NCBI GenBank assembly: GCA_039208375.1
Contig: JBCCRC010000004.1
Span: forward strand, 14,832 to 78,831
Source of the DNA: JANQPC01 sp039208375
GTDB lineage: Bacteria > Pseudomonadota > Alphaproteobacteria > Rhodobacterales > Rhodobacteraceae
Reading direction: 5' to 3'
Length of the DNA: 64,000 bases
In this document: positions 39,236-47,929 of the stretch, piece by piece
How positions within the stretch are numbered: the first letter of the stretch is position 1
How the letters are laid out: every line of letters starts with the position of its first letter
The notes under the pieces: generated by a model
What the model was told of the DNA's origin: nothing
Database searches by the model: none
What the model saw: the letters and a program-made list of their open reading frames with translations, nothing else
Position numbers and translations under genes: made by a program

Positions 39236-41913
39236 TGCTGACCTTTAACATGCTTGTCGCCGTCTGTGCGGCCTATGTGGGATTTCTGTTTCTGGTTGCC
39301 TTTGCGGCAGAAAAGCGGGCGCGGCGCGGCCGGGCGGCTTGGCTGCGCTCCCCGCTAGTCTACACCCTGGCTCTTTCGATCTACTGCACCGGTTGGACGT
39401 TTTATGGCGCCGTGGGCTATGCCGCGCGCTCGGGCCTTGAGTTCGTGACAATATACCTTGGCCCGACGGTCGTGATGATCGCGTGGTGGGCGCTTCTACG
39501 AAAACTGGTGCGGATCGGGCGCACACAGCGCGTGACTTCGATTGCCGATCTCGTGTCGTCCCGCTACGGAAAATCCACGGCCCTTGGTGTTTTGGTGACG
39601 GTTCTCTGCATCGTGGGCACCACCCCTTACATCGCGCTGCAACTGCAATCCGTAACCCTTGCTTTCGCTGTGTTCTCGCCCGCCGAGGCGGTGGACATGA
39701 ACGGCACCGCGCTGTGGGTGGCGCTTGGCCTCGCGCTTTTCACCATCGTCTTTGGGACCCGTAACCTTGACGTGAACGAACGGCACCATGGCGTCGTGAT
39801 CGCCATCGCGGTCGAGGCCGTGGTCAAGATCGTGGCGCTCGTGGCGGTAGGTGTGTTCGTCGTTTGGTCTGTCGCTGGGGGGACGGGCGATATCTTGCGG
39901 ATGATCGAGGCCTCGCCAATCGCCGAATACCGCGTTCAGCCCGAACGGTGGGTGACGCTGACGTTCCTCGCAGGGGCGGCGTTTCTGTGCCTGCCGCGGA
40001 TGTTTCACGTGCTTGTTGTGGAAAACTCCGATGAACGGCATCTGGCGACGGCCGCCTGGGCCTTTCCACTATACCTGCTGCTGATCAGCCTGTTTGTGAT
40101 CCCTATCGCGGTAGCCGGGCTTGCCGTGATGCCAGCCGATGCCAACCCCGATCTTTTCGTGCTCACGGTGCCGCTACAATTCGATCAGGAAGGGCTTGCG
40201 ATGCTCTCGTTCCTTGGCGGCTTTTCGTCGGCCACATCCATGGTGATCGTCGCGGCCATTGCGTTGTCCACTATGGTGTCGAACCACATCGTGCTGCCGA
40301 TCTGGCTCAGTGCGGGGCAGGGGGGCGCCACGGTGTCGGGCGATGTGCGCAATGTGGTTCTGCTGGCGCGGCGCGTATCGATCGCCGTCGTGCTGGGACT
40401 GGGATACCTCTACTACCGGTTTTCAGGTGGGGGCGAGGCGCTGGCAGCCATGGGCCTGATCGCCTTTGTGGGCGTGGCGCAGATCTTGCCTGCGCTGATC
40501 GGGGGCATCTTCTGGCGCGGCGCCACACGCATCGGCGCTGGGCTTGGCGTTGGGATCGGCTTCAGCGTGTGGCTCTACACGCTGTTTCTGCCAAGCTTCG
40601 GGGTGGGCGATGTGCTCAGCGCTTCAACGTTTGAGGCCGGACCCTTTGGCCTTGCGCTTCTGCGCCCGCAAGCGCTGTTTGGCCTTGATGGGATGGATCC
40701 GCTGGTGCACGCGGTTTTCTGGTCACTCGCCCTCAACACCGGCGTTTTCGTGCTTGGATCGCTTTTTAGCTTTCCCCGCCCGCTGGAACGGCTGCAGGGC
40801 GCTACTTTCGTCAACATCTATCGCTATTCCGACAGCGCGCGGGGCTGGGGCCGCAGTTTTGTGGAAGCCGAAGATCTTCTGGTGATGGCGCAACGGATCA
40901 TCGGGCCCATGGAGGCGCAGGCACTCTTCGTCTCGGTGGCGGCCGAACAGGGGAAGGACGGGTATCTTCCCGATGTCACCCCGGAGTTTCTTGAGCGGCT
41001 TGAGCGGGAACTTTCCGGCTCTGTCGGTGCGGCGACGGCCCATGCGATGCTGGGTCAAATCACCGGCGGCGTGACCGTATCGGTGGAAGATCTGATGCGG
41101 GTGGCGGATGAAACCGCCCAAATGATGGAGTACTCAAGCCAGCTCGAAACGAAATCGGAGGAGTTGCAACGCACGGCACGTAAACTGCGCGAGGCCAATG
41201 CCAAACTCACCACGCTGTCGATCCAGAAAGATGCGTTTCTCAGCCAGATCAGCCATGAGCTGCGCACGCCCATGACGTCGATCCGTGCGTTTTCCGAGAT
41301 CCTTATGGATGGCGACCAGATGGACCGCGCAGATCGCCGCAAGTATTCCACGATTATCCATGACGAAACACTTCGGCTGACGCGGCTTCTCGACGATCTG
41401 CTTGATCTGAGTGTGCTGGAGAACGGGCAGGTTACGCTGAACGAGGCGCCTACCAGCGTGGGCGAGGTGCTGGATCGCGCGCTTGCGGCCATTGAAAGCC
41501 GAGCAGAGCCTGGTTCGTTGCAGATCCAACGTGATCGTGGCCGCGAGGCGGTACCGATCTTTGCCGATGCCGATAGGCTGGCGCAGGTCTTCATCAATAT
41601 CGTTTCGAACGCGCAAAAATACTGCGATGCTGAGGCACCCGCTCTTCGGATTGCCGTTCAGGAAACGGGTGACAGCGTTGCGATTGACTTTATCGACAAT
41701 GGCAGTGGCATCCCGAAATCAAGCCAGGCGTTGATCTTCGAGAAATTTGCTCGGTTGACCGACCAGCGCGCCGCCGGTGGTGCCGGGCTGGGCCTCGCGA
41801 TCTGCCGCGAGATTATGCTGCGGCTCGGGGGCAGCGTGGATTACTTGCCGGGGCAGGGCGGTGCGGCATTCCGCGTTACCCTGCCACGTCCTAAGGCGAT
41901 GGCCGCGCAGTAA
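39235..41913 (+). CDS. sodium/solute symporter-domain sensor histidine kinase (CbrA/CrbS-like)
   Basis: 892 residues. Residues 1 to about 500 are an SSF transporter-like domain with about 13 helices (YCTGWTFYGAVGYAARSGLE, SIADLVSSRYGKSTALGV, FLGGFSSATSMVIVAAIAL). A linker and a coiled coil (about 625-665) lead to the DHp helix FLSQISHELRTPMTSIRAFS with phospho-His674, then an HATPase domain with N-box FINIVSNAQKYCD, G1 DNGSGIP and G2 GGAGLGLAI. It is thus an active kinase by motif. CrbS and CbrA kinases of this build control acetate and amino acid use. Its regulator is probably the single-domain protein encoded at 38598. Confidence 0.94.
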   Translation: MLTFNMLVAVCAAYVGFLFLVAFAAEKRARRGRAAWLRSPLVYTLALSIYCTGWTFYGAVGYAARSGLEFVTIYLGPTVVMIAWWALLRKLVRIGRTQRVTSIADLVSSRYGKSTALGVLVTVLCIVGTTPYIALQLQSVTLAFAVFSPAEAVDMNGTALWVALGLALFTIVFGTRNLDVNERHHGVVIAIAVEAVVKIVALVAVGVFVVWSVAGGTGDILRMIEASPIAEYRVQPERWVTLTFLAGAAFLCLPRMFHVLVVENSDERHLATAAWAFPLYLLLISLFVIPIAVAGLAVMPADANPDLFVLTVPLQFDQEGLAMLSFLGGFSSATSMVIVAAIALSTMVSNHIVLPIWLSAGQGGATVSGDVRNVVLLARRVSIAVVLGLGYLYYRFSGGGEALAAMGLIAFVGVAQILPALIGGIFWRGATRIGAGLGVGIGFSVWLYTLFLPSFGVGDVLSASTFEAGPFGLALLRPQALFGLDGMDPLVHAVFWSLALNTGVFVLGSLFSFPRPLERLQGATFVNIYRYSDSARGWGRSFVEAEDLLVMAQRIIGPMEAQALFVSVAAEQGKDGYLPDVTPEFLERLERELSGSVGAATAHAMLGQITGGVTVSVEDLMRVADETAQMMEYSSQLETKSEELQRTARKLREANAKLTTLSIQKDAFLSQISHELRTPMTSIRAFSEILMDGDQMDRADRRKYSTIIHDETLRLTRLLDDLLDLSVLENGQVTLNEAPTSVGEVLDRALAAIESRAEPGSLQIQRDRGREAVPIFADADRLAQVFINIVSNAQKYCDAEAPALRIAVQETGDSVAIDFIDNGSGIPKSSQALIFEKFARLTDQRAAGGAGLGLAICREIMLRLGGSVDYLPGQGGAAFRVTLPRPKAMAAQ

Positions 41914-41985
41914 CACGGACGCGCCCTTGTTTGGTTTTCCTTTACCGTAGTTTGCCATGGTTTTCGGCAACAGGAGGACCGGCCG

Positions 41986-43080
41986 ATGATTTCCGATACC
42001 TCGCTTGCCGTGATGCGAAGGCTTGCCAAGCCGGCCCGCCCCACTGCCGCCGATGCCGGGCTTGATGAGGGCCGGGCGTGGCGGATCCTTGCCCCGCGCG
42101 CTGCGGAGGAGGCCGCCGGACTGGTTTTGAACGTGCGCGGTTTCGACGTGACCGAGGTGTTCCTCGACGATCTCACGGGTGATTGGCCCGCCGGCACATT
42201 GGCAATGATGCTTGCGGCCGAAGGTCAGGGGCCGGGGCTGGCGCTCGTGGATGCTGCGCTTGTGTCTGGGTTGATTGAGGTTCAGATCACAGGCCGCGTG
42301 CTTGGGGCCGCCCCGGCCGAGCGGCCCAGTACCGATACCGATGCTGCGCTTGTGGGCCACATGGTTGAGCGGTGGATGCACGATGTGGCCGAGATGCTGG
42401 GCCAGGGAGCCGCGTGGCGCGTTGGCGCGCGCGCGCCTGACCCGCGCGCGGCCCAGCTTGCCTTGGAGGAATGCGCCTATTTGCGTCGCACAGTGCGTTT
42501 TGATCTCGGCGACGGCGCGAAGGAGGGCACGTTGACCCTTGCCTGCCCCAGCGCGCCCCCGGCCCGGGCGGTTCCGAAAGGGGCTGATCCGCGTCTCGAT
42601 GCGGCGGCCGAACTGCGCGCCGTGCTACACCGCGTTGACGTTCCCCTGCGGCGCATCCGCGGGCTTTCGCCCGGAGATGTGCTGGCCTTGCCCGGAGCGC
42701 GGATCGGGGCGGTCGCGGTTGAAACGCCTGAAGGGCGTCGCGTGGCGGCGGCGCGCCTGGGCCGGCTTGGCCCGCACCGTGCGCTTCGCATCGGCTCCGA
42801 TCAGGGGGAAGCGTCCACACCGCAGCTTTCAGGTGATCCAATGCCGGAATTGATCGCCGAACCGCTGCCTGGTTTGCCGCCGGCGACCACGTCGGAGAAG
42901 CTCGGCACCGGGTTGAACCCGCAGACAGTCTCGCTGACTGACCCTATCGTTGAACCGGCGGCTGACCTGGCGCCCGAGTTGCCGGACCTTCCCCCGCTTC
43001 CGGGCGATGAGGCTGACCCCGACCTGCCGCCTCTCGCAGCACCGATGGGGCTGGCCGATCTGCCGCAGGATGGAGAGTGA
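41986..43080 (+). CDS. FliM/FliN C-domain (SpoA) protein
   Basis: 364 residues; AGGAGG lies 7 bases before the ATG. The N-half (residues 1-195: RRLAKPARPTAADAGLDEGR, LVDAALVSGLIEVQITGRV) resembles the FliM middle domain only weakly. Residues 205-275 form a SpoA domain: LRAVLHRVDVPLRRIRGLSP, GDVLALPGARIGAVAVETP, VAAARLGRLGPHRALRI. The FliM N-terminal CheY-binding motif is absent. The C-tail of about 90 residues is Pro/Asp-rich (LPELPDLPPLPGDEADPDLP from the end region). Such proteins sit in the flagellar C-ring or in secretion systems. No other flagellar gene is here. Confidence 0.78.
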   Translation: MISDTSLAVMRRLAKPARPTAADAGLDEGRAWRILAPRAAEEAAGLVLNVRGFDVTEVFLDDLTGDWPAGTLAMMLAAEGQGPGLALVDAALVSGLIEVQITGRVLGAAPAERPSTDTDAALVGHMVERWMHDVAEMLGQGAAWRVGARAPDPRAAQLALEECAYLRRTVRFDLGDGAKEGTLTLACPSAPPARAVPKGADPRLDAAAELRAVLHRVDVPLRRIRGLSPGDVLALPGARIGAVAVETPEGRRVAAARLGRLGPHRALRIGSDQGEASTPQLSGDPMPELIAEPLPGLPPATTSEKLGTGLNPQTVSLTDPIVEPAADLAPELPDLPPLPGDEADPDLPPLAAPMGLADLPQDGE

Positions 43081-43114
43081 CACGCAATCCCCTTCAGCGC
43101 GAGATGCTGGCCGG

Positions 43115-43543
43115 CTACGCCTGTTCGGAAAGCGTCTCAAGCGTTGGGCGCAATTGTTCCAGAGGAAAGCCAGCCGCAGCGCAGGCTGCAAGGATCTCAT
43201 CGGTTGGCATCGCTCCGGCTTGTGACAGGGCCCACAGGATGCTCGAGCGTGTGCCACTGCGGCAATAGGCCAGCACCCTCCCGTCGGCCCCTGCGACGAG
43301 TTCGCCCTGGCGAAGCGCATGATCGAGCGAAAGCTCGCTGTTGCCCACGGGGTTATCGGCAAATGCAATCCCGGCCGCCTCTGCCGCGGCGCGCACGGCC
43401 GCCGCGGAAAGGTCGGGCGGCACCTCTTCATCGGGTCGGTTGCAGATGATAAGGGATATGCCTGCGTCTTTCAGCGCTGCCATATCTTCCGCAGAGATTT
43501 GCGGCATCGCCGCATAGGCAGGGGTGATGTCATTGAGCTTCAT
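43115..43543 (-). CDS. TIGR01244-type sulfurtransferase/phosphatase-like protein (DUF442)
   Basis: 142 residues from ATG 43543. Family marks: ITPAYAAMPQISAEDMAALKDAG, LIICNRPDEE, and the cysteine loop AYCRSGTRSSILWAL (Cys94, Arg99), a dual-specificity-phosphatase-like P-loop. These domains also occur fused to Blh sulfide dioxygenase-type proteins and are annotated as sulfurtransferases; the true reaction of the standalone form is unclear. Convergent with the FliM-like gene, 34 bases apart. Confidence 0.85.
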   Translation of the reverse strand: MKLNDITPAYAAMPQISAEDMAALKDAGISLIICNRPDEEVPPDLSAAAVRAAAEAAGIAFADNPVGNSELSLDHALRQGELVAGADGRVLAYCRSGTRSSILWALSQAGAMPTDEILAACAAAGFPLEQLRPTLETLSEQA

Positions 43544-43976
43544 TGCATCTCCGTGGCAGGGCAGACGGGGCGCGTAGAGGCATCCTAGCGGCAAGCGTGG
43601 CGACGCGGAAGGGCAGCGGCGATCCGATGCTCGATCGATTTGTGGCCTATCTTTATCGCGCAGGTCCGGTGCTCAGCCTGCACGTCTCGGCTCGTTCGGT
43701 CAAACAGCGCTGCGAAGCGACGTGGCATGAGACACGCGGTACCCCAAGCCATATTTCCGTCGGGCGGGCGTTGCCCGTCTTGCGAGACGGGCTCGGGCAT
43801 ATCGCAGAGTCCCGCTGCCGTAGAACTAAGTTTGCGCTGGACAGATCGCATATTTTTTGAGCGGTTTCCCGCTGGTCGCCTGCTGCATACGTAACCGCCG
43901 CCCTGGGCGGTCGCCCCTAAACTGCGTCTGTGATACGTTCTACTGGGGCGGGAAAATCCGGCGCCGGGAGGATCTT
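43544..43976. other. 433 bases without a convincing gene; one perfect hairpin
   Basis: Several short open frames exist on both strands, but none is protein-like. GCCCGTCT-TGCG-AGACGGGC (43773-43792) is a perfect 8-bp hairpin, and ACCGCC/GGCGGT (43894-43911) is a second stem. A small RNA is possible; nothing else is seen. Confidence 0.4.
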
Positions 43977-44183
43977 TTGAACACGCCGTTTCACATACCA
44001 GCGCATCCCGATGAAATTGATCAGTTCGTTGAAGCGCTTGCGCGCAATCCCGAGCGCGCAGAGGAGCTGAAGAGCCGGCTTCGAAACCGCCTGGCCGATC
44101 GCGATGCGAGTCGCGGAGGCCAACGTGCCGCACCTGTTGAGCCCGACGATCTAGAAGATTTCTGGGATAACGTGCCAATCTAG
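43977..44183 (+). CDS. small acidic hypothetical protein with TTG start
   Basis: 68 residues from TTG 43977, chosen because GGGAGG lies 5 bases upstream and the frame before it looks random. The sequence is mostly helical and charged: FHIPAHPDEIDQFVEALARN, PERAEELKSRLRNRLADRD, VEPDDLEDFWDNVPI. No family recognised. Codon use fits a real gene. It is followed by an FNR-type promoter for the next small ORFs. Confidence 0.6.
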   Translation: MNTPFHIPAHPDEIDQFVEALARNPERAEELKSRLRNRLADRDASRGGQRAAPVEPDDLEDFWDNVPI

Positions 44184-44213
44184 GCATCGTCCGCGCGCGA
44201 TCGCGACACTCCG

Positions 44214-44256
44214 TTGACCCATGTCAAAGTGCCTCTGATTGGCCTGCGTCTAAGAT
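44214..44256 (+). promoter_or_regulatory. FNR/Crp-family class II promoter
   Basis: TTGAC-CCAT-GTCAA (44214-44227) is a perfect FNR-type dyad. A TAAGAT -10 box (44251-44256) puts transcription start near 44262, so the dyad is centred about 41.5 bases upstream, the standard class II activator position. In Rhodobacteraceae such sites serve FnrL or DNR/NnrR, pointing to induction at low oxygen or by NO. Confidence 0.65.
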
Positions 44257-44284
44257 TGGCCCATTCCCGGTTGGGGAGAAGGCC

Positions 44285-44641
44285 ATGCCGACCACGCCTC
44301 ACGTCAGATGGAACGCTCCAGCACACCCGGGCTTGGCCCGCGTTCAGCGTTCAGTAACCCTGTTTCAGGCAAACTCGCCTTACGCGAAAGGCGGCCATGG
44401 CCGTTTGTGCAGCACTTTTTTCGCTCACTTCAGGCAGCCGATCTCTTTCGGCAGAAAGCAATCAGATGAAACTCGATTACCGTTTTTCGAAATTCAGCAC
44501 GCCAGTTCCGTCGCGCGCACGCCTGTCCACCGGGCAGCGGCAAGCCTTGCGGCGGCTCCTTCACGATCCGTCCGTTGCGCGCCAGGTGCGCGACCGGCTT
44601 CCATCGCAGCCCGAACGCGGGTTGGAGAAAGGACCTTATGA
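44285..44641 (+). CDS. small hypothetical ORF behind the FNR-type promoter (first frame)
   Basis: 118 codons. The ATG has the best Shine-Dalgarno of the region (GGGAGAAGG, 6 bases away) and lies about 22 bases after the predicted start of transcription. Its stop overlaps the ATG of the following small gene (ATGA), as in coupled genes. The product, however, has no recognisable domain, and from about 44466 another frame looks more protein-like. It may be a short gene with a frameshift, or a leader ORF. Confidence 0.35.
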   Translation: MPTTPHVRWNAPAHPGLARVQRSVTLFQANSPYAKGGHGRLCSTFFAHFRQPISFGRKQSDETRLPFFEIQHASSVARTPVHRAAASLAAAPSRSVRCAPGARPASIAARTRVGERTL

Positions 44642-44657
44642 CCCCACGCCAGCATGA
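44466..44657 (+). CDS. small hypothetical ORF (second frame, basic protein)
   Basis: 63 codons from ATG 44466; the frame is open from 44397. The product is basic and orderly: MKLDYRFSKFSTPVPSRARL, STGQRQALRRLLHDPSVARQ, VRDRLPSQPERGLEKG. Codon use is more gene-like than in the competing frame at 44285. It overlaps the next gene by 20 bases. No family recognised. Confidence 0.45.
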   Translation: MKLDYRFSKFSTPVPSRARLSTGQRQALRRLLHDPSVARQVRDRLPSQPERGLEKGPYDPTPA

Positions 44658-44832
44658 GTTCGAACGGGTGAAGATGAGCCAGACCGAGAAGATGAACGCC
44701 CGGCTTGAGGCGCTTCGAATTACGGTGGCGGAGCTTGAGGCGATGGGCTTCACACCGCCCGCGGCATTCTCCGCCCGGCTCAATCTCAGGCCTTTGCGCC
44801 CACGCCGCGCTGGCCGTCGTAACGCGCCATAG
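44638..44832 (+). CDS. small hypothetical protein with helical charged N-half
   Basis: 64 residues from ATG 44638, with AAGGA close upstream. It reads TPRQHEFERVKMSQTEKMNA, RLEALRITVAELEAMGFTPP and a basic tail RPLRPRRAGRRNAP. A single helix followed by a basic, possibly nucleic-acid-binding tail is likely. It is the last of the small ORFs controlled by the FNR-type promoter. Unknown function. Confidence 0.5.
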   Translation: MTPRQHEFERVKMSQTEKMNARLEALRITVAELEAMGFTPPAAFSARLNLRPLRPRRAGRRNAP

Positions 44833-44954
44833 GCGCAACGCACCGCCCGAAGCGACGGGCGGGGCCGGGCTAAGCTTGCGTTCGCTCGGCAAGGGGCTAA
44901 ACCTGTGCCCGCGCAGCCCGTTATGGCGCGTACGGGAGGCCCGCAGGAACATCA

Positions 44955-47051
44955 ATGCCCGAACCGGTTCGCTACCACATGGCCGATGGCGTGGCCGTTC
45001 TCACCATCTCAAATCCACCCGTCAACGCGCTGTCGCACGCTGTACGCGCGAGACTTGCAAGCCTAGCGGAACGCGCCGCGATTGATGGCAATGTGCGCGC
45101 CATCGTGATTGCCGCCGAGGGGCGCACTTTTCCTGCGGGTGCCGATATCTCGGAATTCGGCAAACCGCCCGCCGCGCCATGGCTTCCGGAAGTGTGCGCC
45201 CGGATCGAGGCGATCGAGAAGCCCGTGGTGGCTGCAATCCATGGCACCGCGCTTGGCGGAGGCTTCGAAGTTGCTCTCGCTGCCCATGCACGTATTGCCG
45301 ATCCGAAGGCGGCCGTGGGCCTGCCGGAAGTGAAACTGGGCATTTTGCCCGGCGCCGGAGGTACCCAGCGCGCGCCGCGCCTCTGCGGCGCAGGCCCGGC
45401 GCTTGACCTGATGCTGAGCGGCGAGCCGATCCATGCGCGCGCCGCCGAGCGGCTGGGTCTCGTCGATGTCATCGCCAAAAGCGATTTACTTAAAGAGGCG
45501 ATCGCATTTGCCCGCAAACTTGCCGATGCCGATATGCCTCCGCTGCGCAGCGCTGACCGCGCGCCACAAGAGGCTGACCCGGCCGCCTGGGCTGCCGAAA
45601 TCGCCAAACGCCGCGAAGCTCTGAAGGGCACGCCGCTTCATGCTCCGCCGCGCATTGTTGATTGTGTGGAAGCGGTGCAGCTCTTGCCGTTCGAAGCTGG
45701 GCTCGATTTCGAACGCGCCGCCTTTGAAGATCTGGTGGGCACGGCGCAGTCGGCTGCGCTGCGCCACGCGTTTTTTGCCGAACGGCGGGCGGGCAAATTG
45801 CCGGAGCTGAAAGGTGTGCCACCGCGCGAGGTGGCCGATGTGGGCGTAATTGGTGCGGGTCTCATGGGCTCGGGCATCGCGGTGGCCTGCCTCAACGCGG
45901 GCCATCGTGTGACGCTGATCGAGAAGAACATAGAAACGCTGGAAGCGGGCGTGGAGCGGATCATTGACATCTATGACCGGCAGGTAGCGCGGAGAAAGAT
46001 GTCGGTCGACGATCGCGATGCCCGGATCGGCAACCTTGCGGGCCGAGAAGATCTGGATGCGGTGGCCGAGGCCGATCTTGTGATCGAGGCCGTGGTTGAG
46101 GATATGGACATTAAGCAGCGCGTCTTCGCCTCATTGGGGCGTATTACGGCGCCGGGCACCGTGCTCGCCACCAACACCTCTTATCTCGATATCGATGAGA
46201 TCGCGCGCGGCTCGGGCCGGCCTGAGGATGTGATCGGGCTGCACTTTTTTTCGCCGGCCCAGGTGATGCGGCTTGTCGAGGTGATCCCGGGGCGGGAGAC
46301 AGCTGCGAACGTGCTGGCGACTGGGTTTGAGTTCGCTGGAACGCTCGGCAAAATCGCCGTGCGGGCGGGCGTGACCGATGGCTTCATCGGCAACCGCGTA
46401 CTCGCAGCCTACCGCCAGGCGGCGGAGTTGACGCTTCTCGATGGCGCGGCCCCCGAAGAAATTGACGCGGCAATGCGCGCCTTCGGCTTCCCGCTCGGGC
46501 CCTTCCAGGTGTCTGACCTCGCGGGGCTCGATATCGCCTGGGCGCGGCGCAAACGGCTGGCCGCCACGCGCGACCCAGCCGCACGTTACGTCTCGATCCC
46601 CGACCGGCTATGCGAGATGGGGCGGCTTGGCCGCAAGGCCGGCTTCGGCTGGTACGCCTACCCCAAAGATGGCGACAGGTTGGGCGAGGTCGATCCCGCC
46701 GTCGCGGCGGTGGTTGACGAGGAACGCATCTTCCAGGGCGTTAGCCCGCGCAAGTTTTCCGGTGGCGAAATCCAGCGTCGCTGCCTTGTGGCCATGGCCA
46801 ACGAAGGCGCAAAACTCCTGGCCGAAGGCATTGCCCGCCGGCCATCCGATATCGATGTGGTGATGATGCACGGCTTTGCCTTCCCGCGCTGGCATGGCGG
46901 GCCGATGATGTGGGCCGATCAGCGGGGGCTTCTGCAGGTACAAAAAGATCTGCGTCGCCTGGCGGAGGATGATCCGGCCTTCTGGGCCCCCGCGCCGGTA
47001 TTCGGTGAACTGATCAAGAATGGCCGGGGGTTTGACAGCCTAAACGGGTGA
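44955..47051 (+). CDS. multifunctional enoyl-CoA hydratase/3-hydroxyacyl-CoA dehydrogenase
   Basis: 698 residues. Residues 1-190 are a crotonase domain with the oxyanion segment IHGTALGGGFEVALAAHARI and both catalytic Glu positions (Glu105, Glu125 in LPEVKLGILPGAGG). Residues about 293-470 form the NAD-binding dehydrogenase domain (VGVIGAGLMGSGIAVACLNA, catalytic His430 in HFFSPAQVMRLVEVIPG), followed by two C-terminal 3HCDH repeats (GVTDGFIGNRVLAAYRQAAE, IDVVMMHGFAFPRWHGGPM). It carries out the hydration and oxidation steps of fatty-acid beta-oxidation in the cytoplasm. The thiolase is not nearby, which is usual for this FadJ-like type. A GC hairpin follows the stop (47055-47079). Confidence 0.94.
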   Translation: MPEPVRYHMADGVAVLTISNPPVNALSHAVRARLASLAERAAIDGNVRAIVIAAEGRTFPAGADISEFGKPPAAPWLPEVCARIEAIEKPVVAAIHGTALGGGFEVALAAHARIADPKAAVGLPEVKLGILPGAGGTQRAPRLCGAGPALDLMLSGEPIHARAAERLGLVDVIAKSDLLKEAIAFARKLADADMPPLRSADRAPQEADPAAWAAEIAKRREALKGTPLHAPPRIVDCVEAVQLLPFEAGLDFERAAFEDLVGTAQSAALRHAFFAERRAGKLPELKGVPPREVADVGVIGAGLMGSGIAVACLNAGHRVTLIEKNIETLEAGVERIIDIYDRQVARRKMSVDDRDARIGNLAGREDLDAVAEADLVIEAVVEDMDIKQRVFASLGRITAPGTVLATNTSYLDIDEIARGSGRPEDVIGLHFFSPAQVMRLVEVIPGRETAANVLATGFEFAGTLGKIAVRAGVTDGFIGNRVLAAYRQAAELTLLDGAAPEEIDAAMRAFGFPLGPFQVSDLAGLDIAWARRKRLAATRDPAARYVSIPDRLCEMGRLGRKAGFGWYAYPKDGDRLGEVDPAVAAVVDEERIFQGVSPRKFSGGEIQRRCLVAMANEGAKLLAEGIARRPSDIDVVMMHGFAFPRWHGGPMMWADQRGLLQVQKDLRRLAEDDPAFWAPAPVFGELIKNGRGFDSLNG

Positions 47052-47173
47052 GGGGGCGCGCCGGCGCAATCGCCGCGCCGCCGGGCTGACATCCACGGCT
47101 TCCGTTCGCTATGGGCCGGAGTGGCATCCGCGGGGCGCTGTGAGCGGGATCGGCAATTCCCGTGCGGCGTAAG

Positions 47174-47563
47174 TCAGTCAACCGGTATTGCCGGGATCGC
47201 GTCTTCTCTCCAATAGTCCTCAATCCGTCGGGTGGTCTTATTGATAAGAGCCTGCTGATGATCGTCCAAATTCGAGAACTCTTCGTTAGAGATTGGAAAC
47301 ATATCGGCAACGAGGTACGTTTCCCCACATCTTAGGACCCGGAAAGCAAATCCGGACAAGAACGCCTCACCGAACCCTTCATCATAGCCGCGCGGAAGGT
47401 AAATATCGTCCTTGTGCTTAATCATAACCTCCCGGGCGAGTTGCCGATCGGCCTCGGGCGTGAAGATCGGCAAGCCGCACGTCATGCCGCCGGTCTCCAC
47501 GTGAAGGCGCGCGCAGGCGCCCGTCGTTGCGAGCGCTGCGGCTAGGGCAACCAGCCTGATCAC
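47174..47563 (-). CDS. exported small protein, possible lipoprotein
   Basis: 129 residues. The N-terminus IRLVALAAALATTGAC is a signal peptide; TGAC may act as a lipobox, but Thr at -3 is unusual. The mature part has another Cys pair (MTCGLPI, LRCGETYL) and an acidic helical C-half (EEFSNLDDHQQALINKTTRR). No family recognised. Codon use is less GC-biased than in neighbours. It lies between the oxidation enzyme and tRNA-Leu and is transcribed alone. Confidence 0.6.
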   Translation of the reverse strand: MIRLVALAAALATTGACARLHVETGGMTCGLPIFTPEADRQLAREVMIKHKDDIYLPRGYDEGFGEAFLSGFAFRVLRCGETYLVADMFPISNEEFSNLDDHQQALINKTTRRIEDYWREDAIPAIPVD

Positions 47564-47670
47564 GAAACGTCCTCCTGAGGCCTACAGCCACGGCCCGCAT
47601 GACTATTCGATAGAACCAGCCCCAATCAGAGTATATGACGCGGGGCGACGCAAGCGGCCTGCTGCGTCAG

Positions 47671-47754
47671 GCCCGCGTGGTGGAATGGTAGACACAGGGG
47701 ACTTAAAATCCCCAGGCTTCGGCCGTGCCGGTTCGAGTCCGGCCGCGGGTACCA
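47671..47754 (+). tRNA. tRNA-Leu (TAA anticodon)
   Basis: Acceptor GCCCGCG/CGCGGGT, anticodon arm GGGGA-CTTAAAA-TCCCC giving anticodon TAA, a short variable arm with the stem GGCTTCGGCC, T-arm GCCGG-TTCGAGT-CCGGC, and encoded ACCA. Reads UUA codons, which are rare in this GC-rich genome. Confidence 0.97.
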
Positions 47755-47929
47755 GGCGCATCGGCGAAATATGGCGCGCCCGGTTCCGATTGGGGATCGC
47801 TGCGTTTACCGCGGTGCGACAATTGCGCGGGCGCTCGCTGCCGCGCCCACACTGTGCCGTTTGCGCCCGGTTTTTGCCACACTTCCGCCACGCTTCGCCG
47901 CTGCCGTTTGCGGGAGGGAGACACGCCAC

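Noticed and set aside
43773..43792. Perfect hairpin GCCCGTCT-TGCG-AGACGGGC as terminator or tRNA part
   Set aside because: No T-run, no gene end directly before it, and no cloverleaf around it; kept only as a structural remark.
43543..43894. Short plus-strand frames after the DUF442 gene
   Set aside because: Composition looks random, and no start with a good ribosome-binding site was found.
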